A stretch of DNA of 64,000 nt. Origin: Microbacterium invictum. Its GTDB lineage: Bacteria; Actinomycetota; Actinomycetes; Actinomycetales; Microbacteriaceae. The notes under the pieces are model-generated. The model worked only from the letters and a program-made list of their open reading frames with translations, was not told the origin of the DNA and ran no database searches. This document shows, piece by piece, positions 9,693 through 17,228 of the stretch. The stretch lies in contig NZ_JACIFH010000001.1 in assembly GCF_014197265.1 (NCBI RefSeq), forward strand, positions 1,116,001 through 1,180,000, written 5' to 3'. The position numbers and the translations under genes are program-made. The first letter of the stretch is position 1. Each line of letters begins with the position of its first letter.

Positions 9693-10819
9693 CGCTGCGC
9701 CTCCTCGTCGGCGAAGCCGGACAGGTACGACGCGAAGCGCTCGCGCTGCTCGGCGATCCCGCTGTGGGGCTCGGCGTACACGTCGTCGAGCACCTCGATG
9801 GGCGGGCGGGTCACCGCGCCGAGCGCGGCTGCGCGCATGCCGGCGGTGAACTCGTCGGCATCCGACTCGACCTCGGCGGCGAACGCGTCGTCGAACGCGT
9901 CCTGCGCGCGCAGATGGGCCTCGAGGCGGGTGATCGGATCGCGCTCGCGCCACGCCGCGACCTGCTCGGCGTTGCGGTAGCGCGTCGGATCGTCGGAGGT
10001 GGTGTGCGGGCCCATCCGGTAGGTGACCGCCTCGATGAAGGCGGGTCCCTTGCCGCTGCGCGCGTGGTCCGTCGCCCACCGCATCGCGGCGAGGCACGCG
10101 AGCACGTCGTTGCCGTCGACGCGCAGGCTCGGAATGCCGAACCCCGGCGCGCGCCCGGCGATCGGGAACTTCGCCTGGACGGTGACCGGTTCGGAGATCG
10201 CCCACTGGTTGTTGGAGCAGACGAACACCATCGGGGCCTGGAACGACGACGAGAACACCATCGCCTCGTTGACGTCGCCCTGGCTGGTCGCGCCGTCGCC
10301 GAAGTAGGCCACCGCGACCTGGTCGCCGCCGTCGCGCTGGATGCCCATGGCGTACCCCGCCGCGTGCAGCGCCTGCGCGCCGATGATGATCTGCGGGGTG
10401 GCGAGACTCAGCTCATAGGGGTTGTACGTCGAGTGCATCTCGCCGCGCCAGGCGAGGATGAAGTCGGCCGGCTTCGCACCACGGACCAGCTGCACCCCCA
10501 GCTCGCGGTAGCTCGGGAACAGGAAGTCGTCGTCGCGGCACGCGCGCGCAGTGCCGACCTGCACAGCCTCCTGGCCTTGCGCGGGCGCCCACAGGCCGAG
10601 CTGTCCCTGACGCTGCAAGGCGACGCCTTCGATGTCGAGTCGCCGGGCGATCGCCATGTCGCGGTAGAGGCCGCGCATAGCGTCGGTGTCCAGGTCGGAG
10701 ATCCAGGGATCGAGCTGTCGATCCGGGATGCGCTCGCCGTCCGGCGTCAGAAGCCGGGCGAGGTCGTCGAGGTCTGTCGAGGTCTCGGTGGACGGGGTCA
10801 GGGTGTGCATCTTCGTCAT
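9689..10819 (-). CDS. bkdA: Branched-chain 2-oxoacid dehydrogenase E1 alpha subunit
   Basis: A 376-residue alpha subunit carrying the thiamine-diphosphate motif, from GDGATSQGD at 174-182 to SNN at 202-204. LYRDMAIARRLD and QRQGQLGLWAPAQGQEA resemble BkdA/PdhA proteins of mycobacteria and streptomycetes. It decarboxylates 2-oxoacids from valine, leucine and isoleucine. A GGAGG lies 5-9 bases before the ATG. First gene of the bkdABC operon, it diverges from an Lrp/AsnC regulator, which suggests control by amino acids. Confidence 0.93.
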   Translation of the reverse strand: MTKMHTLTPSTETSTDLDDLARLLTPDGERIPDRQLDPWISDLDTDAMRGLYRDMAIARRLDIEGVALQRQGQLGLWAPAQGQEAVQVGTARACRDDDFLFPSYRELGVQLVRGAKPADFILAWRGEMHSTYNPYELSLATPQIIIGAQALHAAGYAMGIQRDGGDQVAVAYFGDGATSQGDVNEAMVFSSSFQAPMVFVCSNNQWAISEPVTVQAKFPIAGRAPGFGIPSLRVDGNDVLACLAAMRWATDHARSGKGPAFIEAVTYRMGPHTTSDDPTRYRNAEQVAAWRERDPITRLEAHLRAQDAFDDAFAAEVESDADEFTAGMRAAALGAVTRPPIEVLDDVYAEPHSGIAEQRERFASYLSGFADEEAQR

Positions 10820-10917
10820 CCCTCCAGGTCGCAGCCGCTCGTCTTGTGGACGGGTCGGCCGGTGCCGGTCGCCGGCAGCGTCGCCGACACTCTGAGGCTA
10901 CGTCGACATCGCACCTA

Positions 10918-10944
10918 GCTCAAGCACGTCCACGCATGTTGAGC
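10918..10944. promoter_or_regulatory. Inverted repeat between bkdA and the Lrp gene
   Basis: GCTCAA and TTGAGC are separated by 15 bp, centred about midway between the divergent starts. A GCATGTTG direct repeat overlaps its right arm. Lrp/AsnC proteins bind degenerate palindromes and commonly regulate divergent neighbours, so this is a plausible but unproven operator. Confidence 0.35.
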
Positions 10945-10975
10945 ATGTTGCCCAGCACGAGACGCTCCAGCCTGC

Positions 10976-10981
10976 TAATGT
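10976..10981 (+). promoter_or_regulatory. Candidate leaderless -10 element for the Lrp gene
   Basis: TAATGT is followed by eight bases and the ATG at 10990, with no Shine-Dalgarno. The alternative ATG at 10978 lies inside the hexamer, which argues for the downstream start if this promoter is real. Confidence 0.45.
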
Positions 10982-10989
10982 TTCGCACT

Positions 10990-11463
10990 ATGGGTTCCCT
11001 CGATCACGTCGATCTCGAGTTGCTCAACGCGCTCACGGAAGATCACCGCGCCACGGTGGTGGCGCTGGCCGACCGGCTCGGCATGTCACGGAACACGGTG
11101 CAGGCGCGCATGGCCAAGCTGGAGCGATCGGGGGTCTTCCTCTCGTATGAGCGGGCGATCGCGCCGCGCGAGCTGGGTTTCCCCATCGAGGCGATGATCA
11201 GCGTGACGGTGCAGCAGGCCGACCTTCCCCGGATCACCGAGGCGCTGGCCCGGCTGCCCGAAGTCGTGCAGGTGCACGGGCTCAGCGGACCGGTGGACCT
11301 GCTCGTCCGCACGGCGGCGCGCGACACGCGTCACCTGTTCGACGTCGACGCCCGCATTCTCGCCATCGAGGGCGTCGAGCGGACCGAGACGTCGCTGGTG
11401 ATGGGCGAGGTCATCGGCTACCGGGTGCGGCCCCTGCTGGAAGAGGCTCGACAGGAGGGCTGA
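10990..11463 (+). CDS. Lrp/AsnC-family transcriptional regulator
   Basis: 157 residues, standard Lrp length. The N-terminal helix-turn-helix is at about 6-50 (LELLNALTEDHRATVVALAD, then MSRNTVQARMAKLERSG). The C-terminal RAM domain begins near residue 70 and contains VQVHGLSGPVDLLV. Such proteins sense amino acids as octamers or hexadecamers. Divergent orientation to bkdABC makes leucine, valine or their oxoacids the likely signals (inference; BkdR in other bacteria is an Lrp homologue). The ATG at 10990 was chosen because it gives a normal N terminus and sits 8 nt after a -10 hexamer. The last 53 bp overlap the convergent transporter gene. Confidence 0.88.
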   Translation: MGSLDHVDLELLNALTEDHRATVVALADRLGMSRNTVQARMAKLERSGVFLSYERAIAPRELGFPIEAMISVTVQQADLPRITEALARLPEVVQVHGLSGPVDLLVRTAARDTRHLFDVDARILAIEGVERTETSLVMGEVIGYRVRPLLEEARQEG

Positions 11464-12445
11464 CCACCCGCGCCGCGGCGCCGTCGAGCCGAACGAGCAC
11501 GACGCCCGCGAGAATCAGCGCGCCGCCGGCGAACTGGACCGGTCCCAGCGCCTCCCCCAGCAGCAGCCAGCCGAAGCCCAGGGCGAAGAGCACTTCGGAC
11601 AGCCCGATGAACGAGGCCAGCCGCGCGCCGATCCGCGGCACCGCCATGATGCCCAGCGCGTAGCCGAGGGTGGTGCCGATCGCACCGACCCACAGGATCG
11701 GGACGAGCCCGGGCACCTCGATGCCGCGGAAGGCCACCGTCACATCGGGCGCGGCGAACGGCAGGATGCCGGTGACGGCGAGCACCGCCATCGTGAGCGT
11801 TCCGACGAGCAGTCCGCCGGATGCCAGCGCGAGCGGGGGCAGGTCGTCGCCGGCGCGCTCGGACATCACGAAATACATCGCCGCGCACACGGCTGCGCCG
11901 AGCGCGAAGAGTGTGCCGAGCAGATCGAAGCGGGCGCCGGCGATGTCGACGACCAGGACGAGGCCGGTGATCGCGACGACGGTGCCGCCGATCACGCGAG
12001 CGGAGGGCGCGCGGCGCGTGCGCAGCCAGAGGTAGGCGACCAGGAGGACCGGGGCGAGGTACTGGATGAGCAGCGCCACCGCCACCGGCATGCGCTGCAT
12101 CGCCAGGAAGTAGAACATCTGGCATCCGATCACGGGGAACAGGCCGAACATCACCAGCGAGCGCCAGTGGCGGCGCAGGAACGACCGCTCCCGCGCGATG
12201 GCGCGGATGAGCATCGGCGACAGCATCACACCGGCGAGCCCCATGCGCACGATGAGGGCCGCCGACAGCGACCATCCGGCTTCCAGGAGCGGCTTGACCA
12301 GCGGGCCGCTCGACGCGAAAGCGAAGGCCGAGACGACCGCCATGACGATGCCGGCGGTGCTGGGCGTGATGACGCGAGACCCCGTGGATGAGGGGGGCGC
12401 GATGAGGGGAACGGACGCCGTCTGAGTCACCGTCGGTCCTTGCAT
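11411..12445 (-). CDS. EamA/DMT-superfamily transporter
   Basis: A 344-residue integral membrane protein with about ten hydrophobic helices in two EamA repeats. The first repeat starts at GIVMAVVSAFAFASSGPLVK; the second ends with FALGFGWLLLGEALGPVQFAGGALIL, including the GEALGP signature of EamA domains. These drug/metabolite transporters usually export amino acids or related metabolites; the substrate is unknown. Its 3' end overlaps the Lrp regulator, so export of branched-chain amino acids is conceivable but unproven. No clear ribosome site lies before the ATG. Confidence 0.85.
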   Translation of the reverse strand: MQGPTVTQTASVPLIAPPSSTGSRVITPSTAGIVMAVVSAFAFASSGPLVKPLLEAGWSLSAALIVRMGLAGVMLSPMLIRAIARERSFLRRHWRSLVMFGLFPVIGCQMFYFLAMQRMPVAVALLIQYLAPVLLVAYLWLRTRRAPSARVIGGTVVAITGLVLVVDIAGARFDLLGTLFALGAAVCAAMYFVMSERAGDDLPPLALASGGLLVGTLTMAVLAVTGILPFAAPDVTVAFRGIEVPGLVPILWVGAIGTTLGYALGIMAVPRIGARLASFIGLSEVLFALGFGWLLLGEALGPVQFAGGALILAGVVLVRLDGAAARVVSPPVEPLPAGAAPGSR

Positions 12446-12455
12446 GTCATGAGTG

Positions 12456-12474
12456 ACTGGTGTTTACACTGGTG
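12456..12474. promoter_or_regulatory. Short tandem repeat in the EamA-CGNR divergent promoter region
   Basis: ACTGGTG occurs twice with a 12-bp period, and GTGTTTACAC between them is a small palindrome. The region lies between two divergent starts and could bind the CGNR-type regulator encoded on the right. No -10 match was convincing here. Confidence 0.25.
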
Positions 12475-12505
12475 ACGCTAGTACCCGACGACGTCAGGAG
12501 TCAAG

Positions 12506-13066
12506 GTGGTTTTCATTCGTGACACGGAGATGTCGCTGCGCGCGGCCGCCGCGCTGGTCAACTCCCTGCCCACGGTCGGCACCGAGGACGTCGACACACT
12601 GGTCGATCAGGCGGATCTGGACGCGTTCCTCGCCGAGTTCCCGTATAGCGGGGCCGTCCGTCACGACGACGACGAGATCGCCGCGCTGCGGGCGATCCGT
12701 CCGCGGCTGCGTGCGCTGTGGGGGGTCTCCCGCGACCGGGCCGTGCCCCTCGTGAACGAGATGCTGCGCGACGGGCGGGCGCTCCCCCAGCTGGTGATCC
12801 ACGACGACTACGACTGGCACATCCACGCGACGGACGAGTCGGATCCCCTGGCCACCCGGATCCTCGTGGAGGCGGCGATGGCGTTCGTCGATGTGATCCG
12901 CTCGGACCAGTACGACCGGGTCCGGGTGTGCGAGGCGGACGACTGCGACGCCGTCTACGTCGACTACTCGAAGAACGGGTCGAAGCGGTACTGCGATGTC
13001 GGAAACTGCGGGAACCGGATGAACGTCAACGCGTACCGTCGGCGGAGGGCGCGAGAAACCGCGTGA
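12506..13066 (+). CDS. CGNR zinc-finger protein (ABATE domain), putative regulator
   Basis: 186 residues. The N-terminal part (about 9-130) looks like the ABATE/DUF1470 stress-associated domain. The C terminus carries four cysteines, C142-x4-C147 and C163-x4-C168, ending in CGNRMNVNAYRRRR, the CGNR zinc finger expected to bind DNA. The GTG start has CAGGAG five bases upstream. Divergent pairing with an EamA exporter is a common arrangement for this family, so it may control that transporter. The last 41 bp overlap the convergent hydrolase gene. Confidence 0.85.
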   Translation: MVFIRDTEMSLRAAAALVNSLPTVGTEDVDTLVDQADLDAFLAEFPYSGAVRHDDDEIAALRAIRPRLRALWGVSRDRAVPLVNEMLRDGRALPQLVIHDDYDWHIHATDESDPLATRILVEAAMAFVDVIRSDQYDRVRVCEADDCDAVYVDYSKNGSKRYCDVGNCGNRMNVNAYRRRRARETA

Positions 13067-13928
13067 TCGCCTCCGCCGCGGGCTGCGGCGTCTCGTAGTG
13101 GATGAGGTGCCCGACGCCGGCGATCTCGACGAGTTCGGCCTGCGGGAACAGCTTCTGCAGTGCGCGCTCGGCCTCGATGGGCGTGATGTCGTCGCGATCG
13201 GCGGCGACCAGGAGCGTCCGCTGCGTGATGCGCGGGGCGGACTCGCGCACGTCGTGCGACACGCTCGTCACGAAGGCATCGTGCAGCACATCCCGGTCCG
13301 CGAACCGCGAGAAGTAGGTGTCGTGCTGCTCGTGGATGAAGGCCAGCAGGGCTTTGTCCTTCGTCTTGGCCATCGACACGCTCATCACGCGCACGACGAT
13401 CCGGCTGCGCAGCAGCGCGTCGCCCAGCCGCTTCGGGAGCCGGGCGCCCGCCCAGTAGTAGAAGACGGCGAGGCGGGTGAGGATGCCGCGCGGGCCCTCC
13501 AGCGCCGGGGCGCCGATGGGGTTGACGAGGATCACGCGCGGAGTGTCGAGCCCGCCGGCGACCGCGGCCGCCACGACGATCGAGCCGAACGAGTGCCCGA
13601 GGATCTCTGCCCCCGGCGCCACGGAGGTCGCGAACGCGGTCAGCCACTGCGCGTAGGCATCGAGGTCGTGCCGGCGCCCAGGCAGCGGGGCGGTCTCGCC
13701 GAATCCCGGCAGGTCGGGTGAGATCACCCGGACGCCGTCGAGGTAGGCGACGACCGGCTCGAGACCGTGGTGCTCACCGCGGAAGCCGTGCACCGCGATC
13801 AGCGTGATCGGCGCGTCGGCCGGACCGTACACCCAGTAGGCCGTGGTCCCGCCGAGCACGTCGATTTCACGCCGTTCGACCGGGATCTGCGCGAGGCGGT
13901 CGGCGGCGTACGGGTGCGGAGCGGTCAC
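13026..13928 (-). CDS. Alpha/beta-hydrolase
   Basis: A 300-residue alpha/beta-hydrolase with HGFRG (oxyanion region), the nucleophile elbow GHSFGS, an acidic DRDDITPIE near the end and the catalytic His in GVGHLIHYETP. A cap of about 70 residues with a hydrophobic LAVFYYWAGARLP segment sits between core strands. The substrate is unknown. The GTG start lies six bases after TAGACT, without a Shine-Dalgarno, so the transcript may be leaderless and diverges from the exonuclease gene. Confidence 0.82.
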   Translation of the reverse strand: MTAPHPYAADRLAQIPVERREIDVLGGTTAYWVYGPADAPITLIAVHGFRGEHHGLEPVVAYLDGVRVISPDLPGFGETAPLPGRRHDLDAYAQWLTAFATSVAPGAEILGHSFGSIVVAAAVAGGLDTPRVILVNPIGAPALEGPRGILTRLAVFYYWAGARLPKRLGDALLRSRIVVRVMSVSMAKTKDKALLAFIHEQHDTYFSRFADRDVLHDAFVTSVSHDVRESAPRITQRTLLVAADRDDITPIEAERALQKLFPQAELVEIAGVGHLIHYETPQPAAEAITRFLAPSADGTR

Positions 13929-13934
13929 CCGTCG

Positions 13935-13940
13935 AGTCTA
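13935..13940 (-). promoter_or_regulatory. Candidate leaderless -10 element for the hydrolase gene
   Basis: Minus-strand TAGACT, six bases, then GTG. It is divergent from a matching TACCGT 41 bp away, so both genes would be transcribed back to back from one compact promoter region. Confidence 0.45.
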
Positions 13941-13981
13941 CGAGTCCGGCGCGCCGCGACGTGCGTGTCGGTGGTCGCCCA

Positions 13982-13987
13982 TACCGT
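13982..13987 (+). promoter_or_regulatory. Candidate leaderless -10 element for the exonuclease gene
   Basis: TACCGT, seven bases, then ATG. The intervening GAGAGG could also act as a very close ribosome site, so leaderless translation is likely but not certain. Confidence 0.4.
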
Positions 13988-13994
13988 GAGAGGC

Positions 13995-14759
13995 ATGGAC
14001 CCGCAGCAGCCCACGCTCCCCCTCTGGGACGATGGTGGGTGGGACAGCAGCCCGGTTCAGCCCGAACCCGTCGCCCCCGGATGGGCGCACGCCGTGGGCG
14101 TGTTCGACCTCGAGACCACCGGCATCGATGTGACCACCGACCGGGTCGTCACCGCTCACGTGGGGCTGCTCGGCCCCGGCGGCGCCGTCCTGCGCGCCCA
14201 GGGGTGGCTGGCAGACCCGGGCATCGAAATCCCCGACGGTGCGACGGCCGTGCACGGCATCACCACTGGGCACGCGCGCGAACACGGGCGCCCCGCGGCC
14301 GACGTGGTCGCCGAGGTCGTGGCCGCGCTGCGCGAGCTGCTCGACGCCGGCATCCCGGTCGTCGCCTACAACGCGCCGTACGATTTCTCCCTGCTCAAGT
14401 ACGAGGCGCTCCGGCACGGCATCGCGCCGATCCTCGACCCGTCGCCGGTGATCGACCCGCTCGTGGTCGACAAGACCTACGACCGCTACCGCAAGGGCAA
14501 GCGCACCCTCGAAGTGGTCGCCGCGCACTACGCCGTGCCGCTCGAGGGCGCGCATGACGCCGCGGCCGATGCCATCGCCGCCGGGCGGGTCGCTCAGGCC
14601 CTGGCAGGGCGGTTCGCCCTGCCCGCCGATGCGAACGAGCTCCACACGCAGCAGATCGGGTGGGCTCGCGCTCAGGCCGAGAGCCTCACCGAGTACTTCA
14701 TCAAGGTCGGCCGGCTCGACCCCGAAGATGCGCTCGACGGCAGCTGGCCGATCCGCTGA
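13995..14759 (+). CDS. DnaQ-like 3'-5' exonuclease (DEDDh)
   Basis: A 254-residue exonuclease of the DnaQ/epsilon type. Motif I is FDLETTGID, motif II lies in AYNAPYDFSLLKYE and motif III is GAHDAAADA (His and Asp), completing the DEDDh metal-binding set. It hydrolyses 3' ends of DNA and may serve as a stand-alone proofreading subunit or repair nuclease. It ends 58 bp before a strong terminator hairpin. The start was chosen from the leaderless TANNNT spacing. An upstream in-frame extension would run back into the divergent promoter. Confidence 0.9.
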   Translation: MDPQQPTLPLWDDGGWDSSPVQPEPVAPGWAHAVGVFDLETTGIDVTTDRVVTAHVGLLGPGGAVLRAQGWLADPGIEIPDGATAVHGITTGHAREHGRPAADVVAEVVAALRELLDAGIPVVAYNAPYDFSLLKYEALRHGIAPILDPSPVIDPLVVDKTYDRYRKGKRTLEVVAAHYAVPLEGAHDAAADAIAAGRVAQALAGRFALPADANELHTQQIGWARAQAESLTEYFIKVGRLDPEDALDGSWPIR

Positions 14760-14816
14760 CGATCAGTCCGCAGGCCCTGCCGTCCGCCGTGCGCTCGTGC
14801 ACGCAGGCGCGACACG

Positions 14817-14846
14817 ACGAAGGCCCCGCCGAAGCGGGGCCTTCGT
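14817..14846. terminator. Strong bidirectional terminator
   Basis: A perfect 13-bp inverted repeat, ACGAAGGCCCCGC and GCGGGGCCTTCGT, around a CGAA tetraloop. It lies between the 3' ends of the exonuclease (14759) and rpmE2 (14858), so it can end both convergent transcripts. No long T-tract follows, as is common in GC-rich actinobacteria. Confidence 0.85.
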
Positions 14847-14857
14847 GACACGGCTCG

Positions 14858-15112
14858 TTACTTGGAGCCACCGAAGTTCTTGAAGCGCTGGTTGAACTTC
14901 TCGACGCGACCGGCCGAGTCCATGATGCGCTGCTTGCCCGTGTAGAACGGGTGCGAGGCCGACGAGATCTCGACGTCGATGACGGGGTACGTGACGCCGT
15001 CGAGCTCGATCGTCTTGTCGCTGGTGACCGTCGAACGGGTCAGGAACGTCTCGCCGGAGCCCAGGTCGCGGAAAACGACGGCCTGGTAGTCGGGGTGGAT
15101 ATCAGTCTTCAT
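14858..15112 (-). CDS. rpmE2: Ribosomal protein L31, type B (zinc-free)
   Basis: 84 residues, starting [16 protein letters not shown] and containing [12 protein letters not shown], the type B L31 pattern. It lacks the CxxC pair of the zinc-binding form. In other bacteria this paralogue is made when zinc is scarce; here it may simply be the only L31, as the window cannot show. The 5' leader of roughly 70 nt has two hairpins before a GAGGATC ribosome site, suggesting autogenous control. Confidence 0.95.
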   Translation of the reverse strand: MKTDIHPDYQAVVFRDLGSGETFLTRSTVTSDKTIELDGVTYPVIDVEISSASHPFYTGKQRIMDSAGRVEKFNQRFKNFGGSK

Positions 15113-15131
15113 AGTGATCCTCTAGCCTGGT

Positions 15132-15178
15132 GTCCTGGATTTTGCCAGGACGGTCAAAGTCCGCGGTGCGTGAGCACC
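15132..15178 (-). promoter_or_regulatory. Structured leader of rpmE2 (candidate L31 ribosomal leader)
   Basis: On the minus strand the leader folds into two hairpins. The first is GGTGC-TCAC-GCACC (15165-15178), right after the predicted start site. The second is GTCCTGG-CAAAAT-CCAGGAC (15132-15151), ending about 10 nt before the ribosome site. Leader motifs upstream of L31 genes, including actinobacterial ones, have been reported by comparative genomics (memory), and this has the right position and shape. Confidence 0.5.
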
Positions 15179-15186
15179 AAAGAGCG

Positions 15187-15192
15187 ATTCTA
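15187..15192 (-). promoter_or_regulatory. Candidate -10 element of rpmE2
   Basis: Minus-strand TAGAAT would place the start site near 15180, just before the first leader hairpin. It abuts the stop codon of the ABC ATPase gene upstream. Confidence 0.45.
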
Positions 15193-15978
15193 TCAGCCGG
15201 CGGCGCGCGCCGCGAACCGCCCGTTCTCGTGCGACAGCGCGATCTCCACGCCGAAGGTGCGGGTGAGGTTCTCGGCGGTCAGGGTCTGATCGATCGGCCC
15301 CTGGGCGACGATGCCACCCTCGGCCATGAGGAGCACGTGAGTGAATCCGACCGGGATCTCTTCGACGTGATGGGTCACCATGATCATGGCGGGCGTGGTG
15401 GGCGCCTGCGCGTAGCCGCCCAGCAGTGCGAGCAGCTCTTCGCGGCCCCCGAGGTCGAGGCTCGCCGTCGGCTCGTCGAGCAGCAGCATCTCGGGGTCCG
15501 TCATCACGGCACGGGCGATCTGCACGCGCTTCTGCTCGCCGTCCGACAGCGTGCCGAACGTGCGCTCGGCGAGGTGCTCGAGCTTCCATTCGGCGAGCAC
15601 CCGGCGGGCGCGCTTCTCGTCGATCTGCTCGTAGTCCTCGTTCCAGCGGCCGAGCACCGAGTACGCGGCGGTGAGCACGACATCGAGAACGGTCTCCTCC
15701 GGCGGCACGCGCTTGGCCATCGCCGAGGAGGCGAACCCGATGCGCGGGCGCAGTTCGAAGACGTCGGTGCGGCCCAGCCGCTCGTCGAGGATCGTCACGA
15801 TCCCGGAGGTGGGATGGATGAGCGTCGCCGCGAGCTGCAGGATCGTCGTCTTACCCGCGCCGTTGGGGCCGAGGATGACCCAACGCTGGTCGTCGGTGAC
15901 GGTCCAGTCGACGTGATCGACGATGTTGCGGGCGTTGCGGCGGACGACGACGTCGGCGAAATCGAGGACCTGGGGCAT
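15193..15978 (-). CDS. ABC transporter-type ATPase without membrane partner
   Basis: 261 residues with Walker A GPNGAGKT, a signature variant LSDGEQKRV, Walker B MLLLDEPTASLD and the H-loop MVTHHVEE. No permease or binding-protein gene is adjacent, so it is an orphan, most like the YlmA/MolC-like single ATPases (similarity from memory, function unknown). The ATG follows TAGGCT by six bases, and the first three of those are the TAG stop of glgA. It may therefore be transcribed on its own leaderless message as well as with glgA. Confidence 0.85.
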   Translation of the reverse strand: MPQVLDFADVVVRRNARNIVDHVDWTVTDDQRWVILGPNGAGKTTILQLAATLIHPTSGIVTILDERLGRTDVFELRPRIGFASSAMAKRVPPEETVLDVVLTAAYSVLGRWNEDYEQIDEKRARRVLAEWKLEHLAERTFGTLSDGEQKRVQIARAVMTDPEMLLLDEPTASLDLGGREELLALLGGYAQAPTTPAMIMVTHHVEEIPVGFTHVLLMAEGGIVAQGPIDQTLTAENLTRTFGVEIALSHENGRFAARAAG

Positions 15979-15984
15979 GCATCC

Positions 15985-15990
15985 AGCCTA
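15985..15990 (-). promoter_or_regulatory. Candidate leaderless -10 element overlapping the glgA stop codon
   Basis: Minus-strand TAGGCT begins with the glgA stop codon TAG and is followed by six bases and the ATG of the ABC ATPase. This repeats the arrangement seen before the MaoC gene. Confidence 0.4.
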
Positions 15991-17181
15991 TCGGCCGGAT
16001 GCCGTGACCTCGCGGTACAGCGCCGCCGTGGCGTCGGCGATCGCCGACCAGCTGAAGTGCGTCGCCGCGCGTTCCCGGCCCGCGGCGCCGTACGCGCGTG
16101 CCCGCTCCGGGTCTGACACGACCTCGGTGAGGGCCTCGGCCAGGTCGGCGATGAACGTGTCGGGGTCCAGCGGCGTCCCGGTGCCGTCCTGCACCTGCTC
16201 GATCGGCACGAGCCGGCCCGTCACGCCGTCGACGACGACTTCGGGGATGCCGCCGGTCGCGGTCGCCACGACAGCTGCGCCGCACGCCATCGCCTCGAGG
16301 TTGACGATGCCCAGCGGCTCGTAGATCGACGGGCACACGAACGTGGTCGCCACCGAGTTCAGCGCGCACAGCTCATCGCGCGGGAGGAACTCGTCGATCC
16401 AGACGACGCCCTCGCGCGTGGACTGCAGGCTCCGCACGAGACCCTGCACCTCCGCCATGATCTCGGGCGTGTCCGGCGCGCCCGCACACAGGATCACCTG
16501 CACGCCCTCGGGCAGGCGCTCCACGGCCCGCAGGAAGTACGGCAGCCCCTTCTGCCGCGTGATCCGCCCCACGAACACGATCGACGGACGCGACGGGTCG
16601 ATGCCGTAGCGCTCCAGCACGGCAGGATCGTCGACCGGCCGCCACGCCTGCGTGTCGATGCCGTTGTGGATGACCCTGACCTTCTCGGGATCGAGGGCCG
16701 GATAGCTGCGCAGGATGTCGCGACGCATGCCGTCGCTGACCGCGACGATCGCGGCGGCCCCCTCGTACGCGGTCTTCTCGATGTAACCGGACACCGCATA
16801 GCCGCCGCCGAGCTGCTCGGCCTTCCACGGCCGCAGCGGCTCGAGGGAGTGCGCCGTCACGATGTGCGGGATGCCGTGGAGCAGCGATGCCAGATGCCCG
16901 GCGAAGTTCGCGTACCACGTGTGACTGTGCACGACATCGGCCCCGGCGACGTCGCCGACGATCGTCAGGTCGGTGCCGAGGGTCTGGATCGCGGCGTTCG
17001 CCCCCGCCAGTTCTGCCGGCACGCCGTACGAGGTCGTCGCCGCCTCCTCGCGCGGTCCGCCGAACGCCCGCACCTCGACGTCCATGCGCTCGCGCAGCGC
17101 CCTGACGAGTTCCGTCACGTGCACTCCGGCACCGCCGTAGATCTCGGGCGGGTACTCCTTCGAGATGATGTCGACGCGCAT
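15988..17181 (-). CDS. glgA: Glycogen synthase / maltose-1-phosphate synthase, actinobacterial GT4 type
   Basis: 397 residues, the length of the corynebacterial-type GlgA/GlgM family rather than the longer E. coli GT5 enzyme. It starts MRVDIISKEYPPEIYGGAGV, has VHSHTWYANFAGHLA and the nucleotide-sugar end YEPLGIVNLEAMACG. It uses ADP-glucose either to extend alpha-glucan or, as in mycobacteria, to make alpha-maltose-1-phosphate; sequence alone does not decide. It diverges from glgC, which supplies ADP-glucose, with only 47 bp between the starts. Leaderless TAGCGT precedes the ATG by seven bases. Confidence 0.92.
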   Translation of the reverse strand: MRVDIISKEYPPEIYGGAGVHVTELVRALRERMDVEVRAFGGPREEAATTSYGVPAELAGANAAIQTLGTDLTIVGDVAGADVVHSHTWYANFAGHLASLLHGIPHIVTAHSLEPLRPWKAEQLGGGYAVSGYIEKTAYEGAAAIVAVSDGMRRDILRSYPALDPEKVRVIHNGIDTQAWRPVDDPAVLERYGIDPSRPSIVFVGRITRQKGLPYFLRAVERLPEGVQVILCAGAPDTPEIMAEVQGLVRSLQSTREGVVWIDEFLPRDELCALNSVATTFVCPSIYEPLGIVNLEAMACGAAVVATATGGIPEVVVDGVTGRLVPIEQVQDGTGTPLDPDTFIADLAEALTEVVSDPERARAYGAAGRERAATHFSWSAIADATAALYREVTASGR

Positions 17182-17188
17182 GCCACGA

Positions 17189-17194
17189 ACGCTA
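17189..17194 (-). promoter_or_regulatory. Candidate leaderless -10 element of glgA
   Basis: Minus-strand TAGCGT, seven bases, then ATG. The glgC -10 lies 23 bp to the right on the other strand. Polymerases at the two promoters would overlap, which would tend to make glgA and glgC compete or be co-regulated. Confidence 0.45.
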
Positions 17195-17216
17195 GTACAG
17201 AGGCGACGGCGGGGCA

Positions 17217-17222
17217 TAGTGT
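17217..17222 (+). promoter_or_regulatory. Candidate leaderless -10 element of glgC
   Basis: TAGTGT, six bases, then the ATG at 17229. No Shine-Dalgarno fits between, so a leaderless message is the simplest reading. Confidence 0.5.
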
Positions 17223-17228
17223 GGTGCC

